DNA from: Hyphochytrium catenoides
Lineage: Eukaryota; Sar; Hyphochytriomycetes; Hyphochytriales; Hyphochytriaceae
Length of the DNA stretch: 10,652 nucleotides
Assembly: GCA_900088475.1 (NCBI GenBank)
Contig: FLMG01000135.1
Location: 126,001 to 136,652 of the forward strand
Direction: 5' to 3'
Positions 1 through 8,047 of the stretch are shown here, one piece after another (position 1 is the stretch's first letter; each line of letters starts with the position of its first letter). The position numbers and the translations under genes were made by a program. The notes under the pieces were generated by a model. The model saw nothing but the letters and a program-made list of their open reading frames with translations, had not been told where the DNA came from and did no database searches.

Positions 1-863
1 GAGAGCCACCTGACAGCGGTGTGTGTCCTAATCGTTCAAGCAGATGTGATCCTTGCTCATAACTACTTCGTTGATGATTTTATCCCGCTGTTAGGTCTGA
101 TGAGCGACCTTATGTGGAGCGACCCGCAGCCTTTCCCTGGCCGCGGACCCTCCAAGCGTGGAATAGGTCTCTCCTTTGGTCCAGATGTGACCAAGCAATT
201 CTTAGAGCACAATAAACTAGGTAAGGGTACGGGCCTTAATGCGTGACAAGTGCCAAGGCTAGCACTATAAACGAAGCGACAACGTCACCCGGAAAGGATG
301 GCAGTGATCAAGCGAGAGTCTTATAACATCGACTAACACGGACGCCACCAGTGTCTAACGAATCTCACTCTTGCAGAGCTTCTAGTTCGGTCGCACGAAG
401 TGAAAGAGGAGGGTTACCTGGTGGAGCATGATGGGAAATGTATTACAGTCTTTTCAGCACCAAATTATTGTGATCAGGTTGGTTATCCCACGAGTCTGCA
501 CTTCTGTCAATCGCCGGTAGCTCCCCATGCGTACTTCCTGCGGGCGCCGCTATATGCGGTTTCCTTGTCTATCAACTTCTCGACCCAGTTCTCCTATCTG
601 CCAATTGATGAAGGCCATCTGTTAGTTGCATTAACCCCAGTCCCACCCCATCCCCTTACGCATTTCAGATGGGCAACAAGGGCGCGTTCATCCGGTTTGG
701 GCATGACCTGAAGCCACAGTTTACTCAGTTCACGGCCGTGGTAAGTGCTTACAGAAGCTCAGCCCTCTTACTCGTCCATAGACCCTGACTGTGATCTCTC
801 TAGCCTCACCCGCCTATCAAGCCCATGGCCTATGCCAGCAACTTCTCGATGTTTGGTCTTTAG
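1..863 (+). CDS. PPP5C: Serine/threonine protein phosphatase 5 (PP5), 3' part, five exons
   Basis: Exons read 1-18, 95-220, 377-477, 669-740 and 804-863 (TAG stop); every junction is GT-AG and keeps frame. The spliced peptide (about 124 residues) follows the C-terminal catalytic domain of PP5: [69 protein letters not shown]. The Arg of SKRG, the His of RSHEV and the Tyr of APNYC match substrate- and metal-site residues of PPP-family phosphatases. PP5 is a TPR-containing phosphatase that binds Hsp90 and dephosphorylates chaperone clients in cytosol and nucleus. The TPR region and the first metal ligands lie left of the window. The PHPP-KPMAYA segment and the extra C-terminal helix favour PP5 over PP1 or PP2A. 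The short tail ends SNFSMFGL, a little different from the animal end. Confidence 0.95.
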
Positions 864-1681
864 TGAGGGATGATGCGCCATGCAGCTAGTTTGCCATTGA
901 CAGTGATAGGTATAGCACTACTACGTCTGCAAGTTGCGATCCAGCGGTTGGCCTTTCAGAGGGAGGAAATGCCGTTGGCTGAGCTACAGAGCTTGGGAGG
1001 GAAAGGAAGGCCTGGGGCCTCCTTCGTCAGGGAAGACCGCAGCGCAATAGTCGATTTCTGTCCATGGTTGGCACCAATAATAATAACGAATCCCAAGCCT
1101 TCATTCCCTTGGCAGATCGTGACTCTTCATGAACAAGAGAACTGCAAAGAGAACTGCACTAGAGAGTCGTTAGCGGTGCTTTCCTGGTGCCAAGTACAAA
1201 ATATGAATAACGAGGAAGAGAGTAGTTTCTAGGATGTCTCTTGGTTAAAATGCCTTCACGCTGCAGAAAGTGGTGTCGAGCTGCGGCGTCAGTCGCGTGT
1301 TGGAAGTGGGACATTGTTGGTGATGCGCGCCTTGCCGCACGGGTTTACAGGGTAGAAGAGGGATCTTTTATTAGTAAGCAGATTCCCTGATAGATAATAG
1401 AGGTCTGATCCGGTGCCTCTGCATGAATTGCTAGGTGAAAGAAAGAACGTAAGGATGGTCTTCTGTCTTAAGCCGCGCAGCTAGAGCCCCTAAGCCTCGC
1501 TTCCGCCTGCCGACGCGGCAGAGCACTGCCTTAAGTCATGTTCAAGACTTCGGGATGTGGGACCGCGTAGTCTCAACGTTTCTTGTGCCACAACCTATGA
1601 GGGCAGCAGCTCTTTCATGGCCCGCCCAGATGGACTGAATAGATCGCAACGTTTGGGTCTCATCGGAACAAAGTCAGAACC
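864..1681. other. Spacer between PP5 and CEP76
   Basis: No convincing gene is seen in these 818 bases. The left part should hold the PP5 3' untranslated region and the right part the CEP76 promoter and 5' untranslated region. A 120-codon open frame (870-1232, +) starts six bases after the PP5 stop, but it has no recognisable domain and its length is within chance for a window of this size. No tRNA-like or snRNA-like structure was recognised. A short AAT repeat lies at about 1077-1086. Confidence 0.5.
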
Positions 1682-4600
1682 ATGGAGCATAATCATCAGA
1701 CTGGATCTACCCTAGTGGGCCAAGAGCTCAACGCCGAACGCATTTTGAGACTCAGGAAGGTAACTTGCCGCTCTATGTCGTGCGTGCTTTCCACAGACTT
1801 TGACAAACTCCGAACAGGTGATAGATGAGCACTTGCGCTCTCAGGGAGTTTATACGAAGATTAGAAGTGCGGTGGCCGACTTCACCTCAAAGGATCTTGA
1901 GGTAGCAGCCCTTTCTCCCTTTCCTTGCTTTTCCAGTTTTGTCCTTTCTTGTCTTAGATCGAACGTCGTCGCAGGGAAAAGAAGACGTACCCGCAGAAGG
2001 AGGAAGGAAAGGATGGGCTCTCTCAGAGGAGGAGCATGAACAGCTGATGAACCAGATTGTGCAGAAAGTTAATGACGAGGGAATTCTTGAGGATATAAGA
2101 AACTCTATCGCTGCATCTGGGGCTGACTGGCTGGCAGCGAAGCCTTTGCAGAACGAGTCAGCTGCACCCACAGCTCTCAGCACATCTAGAAGGCTCTATC
2201 TTCAGGTCTCTCTGAGAGGAGGAAAGGCATTCTTTCCTGCTAACTCCTCCGGTAAGTTCGTTGACCGGTGCCCAGAAAGAGTGACGGTGTAATATCAGCA
2301 CAAGGGGCATGCATCAAAAGGAAGGAGCTAGTAGGGCTCTGAGAAGCGCGAGCAAGCTAGAGAAGGATCTGGTGTGTTTCGAAGCATATGATATGACCAT
2401 AATAAAGCCTTGGTGCAGCTTTGCAAGCGGAGACAGACCAGCAAGAGGAGGGCCCTCTCAGGTTCGAGTTGCATATCTGGGCGCTTAACCAACGCTTCGT
2501 GAGCCAAAGAGTTCGTTGTACCGAGGAACCCGCTTTTAGAGACATATTCATAGTCCCGCTGGAAAAGCGAGGCTTTTCAGGTAAGCGTTTAAGAGAAGTG
2601 TTGCCGGGCGAGGCTAAACCCCTTCTGTCTGTGCGTCAATTCCTTCTATGGCTCCCGTGTTTGCCTTTAGATGGCGTCCCAGACCCCGGAAAGCTTCCAG
2701 AGATCAAAGATTTAGCAAAAGTGAGAGCCCCCTTACATTTTGTGCTGCTCAAGATCAATGAGGAGACGGTAAGAACGACGTTCTACTGCAAGAAGAGAAG
2801 AATGCACTGGGCAAAAACGGGGGCCTGTAGTTATGCTGTGTGAGACCGAAAGAGCAGGAGGAGTCTAAGAACGAAAGCGCTCACATGAGGGATAGAGAGA
2901 TCTATTCGTCTATGGGGACTAATCTTGCTCTAGGGTGAAAGAGAGCTCGTAGGAACCTCGTCACTCGAGTGGAGACGCTGCCTGGTCAAATCAAGTGTAA
3001 CAACTACCCTAGAAATAACGGCTCCAGGGCAAACCGGAAAGGTGAGTATACGGCGGACTATTGGTTAGATGCAACTGAAAGAAGAGGGGCATTTTCTTTA
3101 CAGCGTCATTGGTCATTAGATTCGATGTCTCCGTTATTCCAGTGCCTTCTACACGCTTTACTCTGAACTCTGTTTCTCTACACCGTAGAACGGCCTTTGC
3201 GCGGGACTTCTTACAGTCCGTGTTGAGCTGCTGCCATCCCTGATACCCGATCAAGGGATTGTGGCTTCAGACCTCACAAAAGTGATTGAGGACGAGCAGT
3301 TCCTGGAGTCTCAGGCACAGAAAAACTTCTATCAATATGCTAAGAAATGGTGGCAGCAGTTCGCAGAGATCAGGTAATGCGAAGATCTTGAGACGACGAT
3401 GACACGACATCAACGGGAAGGCTGGATTTCTTCCTCATCATGCGTCCCCCATGAATGACTAAGAGGTGTTGGTTAGTGAGACCCACAAGAACCGCTTGGT
3501 TAAACTTTTTGCTGAAGATGAGAGAGGAAGATACCAGAATGTCTGCTCGTTTTTGTCAGGTCAGGACATATCCGTTCAACAATCATCTTACTGTTCGCGG
3601 GTTTGGTGTTACGGGTTCAATTCTCTTCGCTCTGGTCCTCGTTCCCGTTGGCACTCAAAACAATCTTCCAACATATCGTCCCAGTGCTCAGGCCGAGGCC
3701 GCCGCTATTTGACACTCCCAGACACGCCGCACGTTTTGTCAGTCTCATTCCCTTCGTCAGAGTGGAGGCAGTGGGCGGCGGGCGAGAGGAGATTTGGTAT
3801 AGGTTTCACACCTTTCTCTCACTGAGGCAAGGCGACTGCGAGGGCCATGCGGTACGTTTGTTACTCTCTCCCAATCGGCAGAGACGAATTTCCTGCTCTG
3901 ACTCTTTACCCAGTAGCTCTTGCTATGCTCTCTCTTCCTCGGATTCGGCTTAGACGCCTATATCTGTGTGGGGACCTTGGAAGCTAGTCATGGCGAATCA
4001 CCTACCGAAGTTGATCACGTCTGGGTAATGACTAGAAGTGCTGATAGGTAAGGTCCACAGATAGGGTTCCTTTTTGGACGACTTTCTTCACCTAAGGACA
4101 TCGTACGGCGTAATGCCTCTGCAAGTTTGCAGTTAGTTCTTTGTAGGGCGCCTTTAACACTGACCATGACGACAGGGCTTCCGTCAGCTTCTGGGAAAGT
4201 TTGACTGGGCAACGGTATGCACAGGAGGAGACGAAGGTTCGGAGGAATGCGAAAGATAGCAAAGAAAGTCGTCCAGGACATACCTATAGGAGGGTCGGCT
4301 GTGTCTTCAATCATCATTCTTTCTACGCTAACAAACAGAATGACGACAGGTGAAAACTGCGATCAGCTCTTCCCACCTTATATATTTCCATCCTTTGGTT
4401 CACCCTCGCCACTACCGACTTCTCTAATGATGCAACTCCTTGGGCCAATTGCTCTCATCTGCCCTGACTCTAATTTTGTATAACATCAGGGCGGCCACCT
4501 CAAGCTTTAACCTAGAAGATGAGAGCTGCTGGAAAGCGATGAGCTCTACCGTTATAAGGAACGTTCCCCACCAGCCCTCGATACCCTTCATTGCTCCTAG

Positions 4601-5436
4601 GCCAGCAGCGTACGAAGAAGTTCAGGTGGGAGCTCTTCTTATAGTTCCATTCACCACGTACATCGTTATAGCTATTTAACCCTTGCCTCCTTGATATTCT
4701 ATATATCTTGCAGTTTACTTTCATCACTATCATAACCCTCCTCTTTCCTCAAGACCTGGACTAAAACCTATTCAAGTTCTCTTGAATCTATGATTCCGAC
4801 GCCGATTTATTTCTGATTGACCTATGATTTGCCAACTTCTTAGGCGCTGGAGGCCACTATTAAGCACGAAATAGCGGCTTTCAGACGATCGATTGTACAT
4901 TGCTCAACGGTGTGGGATGATGGTTTGAGCTACATTTTGGCACCAGCTCTGCAGGCGTATGAGTTAGAGAGGACAGCAGGGATTGTGGTGCCCAACGGAG
5001 ACTTCCAGGTTGGGTCTCTAGACCTCATGGCGGTATCTGTCGCTTCACTTCGTCCTGCTACATCAGTCCCTCTTTCTAAAATAAGCCAAAGACTCTAGAG
5101 TCCTTTAGTTCTACTTCTGCTTGTCTCGGCATTGCTCAGAGGACATTTCAGCATTGGGCTGACTTCTCTCCACCTCTCTGACAGGATGCCATTAAGCTTG
5201 CCATCCCTTCAGGGTACTCCTTCAAAGGCTTTCCTACCATGTTCTCCCATACAACTGTGGGGAGGATACTCACTGCTCTGCAGCAGAATCACATTGCGAC
5301 CAACGTTCTCGCAACCACCGGGGACAAGGTCTCCTTTGGCTTAGCACTGAGGCTGGTCCCCTACCCAGAGGAGCTGAGAGTGCTTTGGCTAATGTTAGGG
5401 GTCAAATATCTAAATCCTGCTAGCAAAGATGTTTAG
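1682..5436 (+). CDS. CEP76: Centrosomal protein of 76 kDa (CEP76) orthologue, complete, 14 exons
   Basis: Exons: 1682-1759, 1797-1901, 1975-2251, 2419-2580, 2671-2768, 2934-3041, 3189-3373, 3477-3559, 3685-3851, 3917-4047, 4176-4349, 4490-4625, 4844-5008, 5185-5436. They join in frame to 706 residues; human CEP76 is about 660. The start ACCATGG is a good context. Landmarks shared with animal CEP76: RRLYLQV (133-139) opening the C2-like region, LEWRRC, YAKKWWQQF, FDTPRHAARF, then the transglutaminase-like region with GDCEGHA (Cys417), DHVWV (His455) and FWESLTG, followed by GCVFNHH, ERTAGI and YSFKGFP near the end. CEP76 is a centriole-associated protein; in animals it binds CP110 and limits centriole re-duplication. 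The Cys and His positions of a peptidase-like site are kept, but whether it is active is unknown. Conservation along almost the whole length makes the identity firm; individual exon edges are by-eye calls, weakest at the first two introns. Confidence 0.95.
3911..3916 (+). promoter_or_regulatory. Tandem splice acceptor (CAGTAG) of CEP76 exon 10
   Basis: Intron 9 of CEP76 ends CAGTAG. Using the second AG (exon from 3917) joins GDCEGHA to LLLCSLFLGFG in frame, with exactly the residue count of the animal protein. Using the first AG (exon from 3914) would put TAG in frame as the first codon of the exon and end the protein just after the putative catalytic Cys. The sequence and both frames are read directly; use of the first site in cells is unknown. 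Confidence 0.7.
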
Positions 5437-5456
5437 AGCAGATAGTACTAAGGAAT

Positions 5457-6097
5457 ATGAGGAGGTCTTTTGAGAAGTCCAGGTACGATGGATTGCGTCC
5501 ACTGCTGCGATGGACCTCTCAAATGCAGGATGTATGTCTGATGCTAAATACCATTTGTACTTATTCCGTCAGAAGGTGGTTAACGCAGACCCGTGAGGAC
5601 GGATAAGGTTCTGATACAGCTATATGATCAAGACTTCATCCTTCAGGGGAGTAATGGTGCATTGGTGGTACCTAGGTGTAGGGGTCGGGATTGAGGGCGA
5701 TCAATTCAGGGGTCCAGATATTCTAGGATACCAAAGGCTCCAGTTATGGATTTATCAAGACAACATGAGGGGGCTAAGAGTGACTTGACATTATGGAGCA
5801 GGCATCCAAAGGCTGGATCTCCTCTCCTGCTCAAAAGCCAACCTTCCGATAGTTCTAGATCACCCTCAACACCTCTCACTAGCTTTGATTTACCTCCAAG
5901 CTCTGGAGACGTAAACCTAACTTTCGGCTCCATAAGCTTAATGGATGGACATACTGTTATGCGGTTAATTCACTAATATACAGGTACCTACTAATGTGCA
6001 TCCGCACTTACTGAGAGTAGCGATGCAGTTGCTTGAAGCTCTCAGACTACGTAGTGAGGTTAAGTCGAAGACGGCGGCTTCGTCAGCGAAGAATTAA
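5457..6097 (+). CDS. Small spliced gene of unknown family, directly downstream of CEP76
   Basis: A plausible model has exons 5457-5482, 5589-5675, 5710-5779 and 5984-6097 (TAA), giving 98 residues; introns are 106, 34, 204 nt, all GT-AG, and frames agree. The peptide starts MRRSFEKSR, holds a strand-like DKVLIQLYDQDFILQG, then GYQRLQLWIYQDN, and ends with a helix PHLLRVAMQLLEALRLRSE and a Lys/Ser/Ala tail. I do not recognise the family. The start lies 20 nt after the CEP76 stop, so its leader would sit in the CEP76 3' end. Other splices are possible: 5710-5976 is open in a Ser/Pro-rich frame, and GTTAAGT at 6058 could be a donor that carries the gene further right. The last exon is the most protein-like part; the rest is weaker. 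Confidence 0.35.
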
Positions 6098-6176
6098 GGA
6101 TTTGAAGCCCTAGAAATCAGTTTTGTCGGACAGCGAGAAATAGGTCGTTAGGCTCAGACTTGCAAAAGCTTAGCTC

Positions 6177-6422
6177 TTAGCAATCGAAGTCCCAGTGAAC
6201 TGGCAGTGGCTGTTGTTGGAGAACAAAGCTTGGCTCAGGAATTCCGGATATTTGGGTTTTGTTCGCCTTTCGCCCACGTTTCCTCTTCTTTCGCAAAGAC
6301 TGAGAATCTGAGGGTCCCTACCATGCCCCACACCACAAAACCTCCGCGCTGCTACCAAGCAACAACTCCACCTGCTTGCTAGAGGAAAAGATCCCTCGAA
6401 ACGGTGCCCAGGAGGAGTCCAT
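6177..6422 (-). CDS. Possible small basic protein, minus strand
   Basis: Reading leftward from ATG at 6422, one frame is open to TAA at 6177-6179 apart from a single TAG at 6318-6320. A 54-nt GT-AG intron (6318-6371) would remove that stop and give a 63-residue protein with exons 6422-6372 and 6317-6177. It starts MDSSWAPFRGIF, has a basic cluster RKKRKRGRK that looks like a nuclear localisation signal, and ends QQQPLPVHWDFDC. No family is recognised. A stop (TAA, 6428-6426) lies in frame just before the ATG, so the start is reasonable. Its 3' end would converge with the small gene ending at 6097. Against it: several other frames here, on both strands, are also free of stops, so openness alone is weak evidence. 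Confidence 0.3.
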
Positions 6423-6437
6423 AAGTTAGATCTCCAG

Positions 6438-6959
6438 GTCTCTCCAGATCAGCACTATAAAGGCCTTTGTAGAAAAATCACTGTAGAAGAGAACGGAGAG
6501 ACAAGCTCCACCTCGGTCGTGTAAGCTCGAGCAACGGTCAAGGCACCAGTCAACCTCGACCTCCTGTGGCTTTCCACACCAGTACTACCTCGCCGTAACC
6601 TGAAGGACCACCTACAGATCTGACCTGACCACTGACGCACTCACAGTGGGTTGACACCATCTCCGACCGCTAACGGCTTGAAACGAGAGCATTGCTTGCA
6701 AAGCAAGCCAAATGTGAGATCTGAAAGGAGGAGGTGGTTACCGCAGGAGCGGCTAACGCCTTGCTTTAAAAGCTGTGATCACCGCTCACTCTGCTTTCTG
6801 CTCTTACAGGCCAGGCCTGCTTCTCGCTCCTGTTGCTCCCCGCTCTCTCTTTCATTGGTACTCCCTCTCTCTCTCTGCTACGCTCTCCTTCAAGCCTTCC
6901 GTCACTAGGAGCTAGTGCCTGAAAGTGAGAGTGTGGAAGAAGTAGCTTTCTATTGCTAA
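6438..6959 (+). CDS. Possible spliced ORF of unknown family, plus strand
   Basis: Segments 6438-6520, 6583-6594, 6647-6713, 6810-6857 and 6909-6959 (TAA) join in one frame through GT-AG introns of about 52-96 nt, several with good pyrimidine tracts. The first segment reads SPDQHYKGLCRKITVEENGE; the last reads ELVPESESVEEVAFYC. The middle is rich in Ser, Thr and Pro. No initiator ATG is seen; the same frame is open further left, from about 6311, so a 5' exon would be needed, perhaps from the small gene at 5457-6097. No family is recognised. This may instead be promoter and 5' leader of the zinc-finger gene, since 6820-6900 is simply pyrimidine-rich. The evidence is frame and splice signals only. 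Confidence 0.22.
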
Positions 6960-7015
6960 AAGAGAGAGAAAAAGAGAGACAGAGAACGACGGATAAGCCG
7001 GTGGGAGACTGAGAC
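6822..7015. repeat. Pyrimidine-rich tract followed by purine-rich tract
   Basis: About 6822-6898 is strongly CT-rich on the plus strand, including a run of alternating CT at about 6865-6876. About 6958-7015 is GA-rich, with AGAGAGAGA repeats at about 6960-6980. The two are roughly complementary and could pair in a transcript. They lie upstream of the zinc-finger gene, where GA/CT tracts are common in promoters and leaders. Confidence 0.5.
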
Positions 7016-7182
7016 AGATACGAATCCTGACGATAGGGAAGATCACAAGCCAGTTAAGTTTGAAAGCTTGAGGTAGGAAGAGATAGGTGAACAATGGGCC
7101 TGCTGGAAACCAGTGCCGATGTGCTAGGAGGCTTCCTCTATTCTTCGTGACTACAGCAGCAGGAAACACCGAGATCAAAAAG
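6960..7182 (+). other. Upstream region of the zinc-finger gene
   Basis: About 220 bases precede the chosen ATG at 7183. The zinc-finger frame stays open leftward to about 7087 without another ATG, so a spliced upstream coding exon is possible. A separate ATG at 7094 opens an 18-codon frame (MGLLETSADVLGGFLYSS) that stops at 7148-7150 and could be an upstream ORF. No TATA box was seen. Confidence 0.3.
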
Positions 7183-7966
7183 ATGTTAGAGGAACCCCTG
7201 GGGCAAGGCGGGCAACAGGCCAAAGCGACTGCAGGACATTCCTCCCAATTTTGTTGTCTGCCGTGTTGCCTCGCCTTCAGCTGTGAACGAGACCTACAGA
7301 GACACCTTAGCACCGCCAAGCACCTACTCACTTGCCGACGACAAGAGAATGGCGGTAGGAAGAATGGAGTGTGGCACCTTCACATGCATACTTCTGCAAT
7401 CCAGTTAGGCCACCCATCAGAGCTTTGCCTGTCTTTCTTCATCAGGATTCTGTCCTTCCTTTTCACTACTGCTCCACGACTACTGCTGCTCCCCTGAGTC
7501 TTTTGTATATCTCTTACCTCTCCCTTTGATCAGAGCCTGCTCAGGCGGCAACGGTGTCCGTATCCGACTTCAAGCCAGTTAAGTATGTCTACGACCTGTC
7601 CTCTAGTGAGGCTTTCCGGAAGGACCTGACAACCAGAATGCAAGCTTTCGCAGAGGAGAAGGGTCAGAACACCGCTATTGGTCAAAAGGAGGAGGAACGG
7701 CGAGGAGAAGTTTTGGGAGAGGTGGCTTCACTTGCTCCTTGTCTAAAAGCGGCCACGCCAGAAGAGTCCAGACAAGGCCCCGAGCAGAGCAAAGAGGCTC
7801 TGATTGGCCAGGCAGACGACGGTCAAAAAGGGAAGATGGGAGGCAAATCGAGGCAGAGCATGGCACACAGAGTCCTTCAACTCCTTAAGGTGGAGGCTGG
7901 CCGCTCTTTCTTTCCGTCTCATTCGTCACTTGACAGCTGTCCTATGGCCGTCGCGTGCACTTCTAG
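7183..7966 (+). CDS. C2H2 (U1/JAZ-type) zinc-finger protein, three exons
   Basis: Exons 7183-7354, 7534-7889 and 7937-7966 (TAG) join in frame to 185 residues; introns are 179 and 47 nt. Near the N terminus is a zinc finger: Cys25, Cys28, His41 and His47, spacing C-x2-C-x12-H-x5-H (CLPCCLAFSCERDLQRHL followed by STAKH). This long His spacing is typical of U1-like and JAZ fingers, which often bind double-stranded or structured RNA. The exon 2 acceptor (pyrimidines then TTTGATCAG) is strong. After the finger come SDFKPVKYVYDLSSS, a charged, probably disordered stretch, a helix AHRVLQLLK, and the end LSYGRRVHF. Without the last splice the frame would stop at 7991 with a less compact tail. The true start may be upstream. 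I do not recognise a named orthologue, and RNA binding is inferred from spacing only. Confidence 0.6.
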
Positions 7967-8047
7967 AATGCAGGCGGACGGAAGAGACTAGAACAGCCTC
8001 TTTCGCAAACTCAAACCCAAGGTAAATCCAAGAATCATCAAAAAAAG

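Noticed and set aside
870-1232. 120-codon open frame just after the PP5 stop
   Set aside because: No domain, odd composition and no splice context. A few frames of this length are expected by chance in the six frames of a window this size.
4015-4317. 100-codon minus-strand frame
   Set aside because: It lies over CEP76 intron 10 and exon 11, whose plus-strand product aligns clearly with CEP76.
5429-5473. ATG overlapping the CEP76 stop, opening MFRADSTKEYEEVF
   Set aside because: It stops after 14 codons; continuing it needs an 18-nt intron and then a 27-nt one, shorter than any well-supported intron here.
5746-5976. Ser/Pro-rich open frame (starts MDLSRQHEG) inside the small gene
   Set aside because: It can be partly joined to the flanking exons through a 32-nt intron, but a single 204-nt intron explains the same span more simply. 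Kept only as an alternative.
6912-7331. 139-codon minus-strand frame
   Set aside because: It is antisense to the zinc-finger exon and to the GA-rich tract, and its hydrophobic reading comes from those biased tracts.
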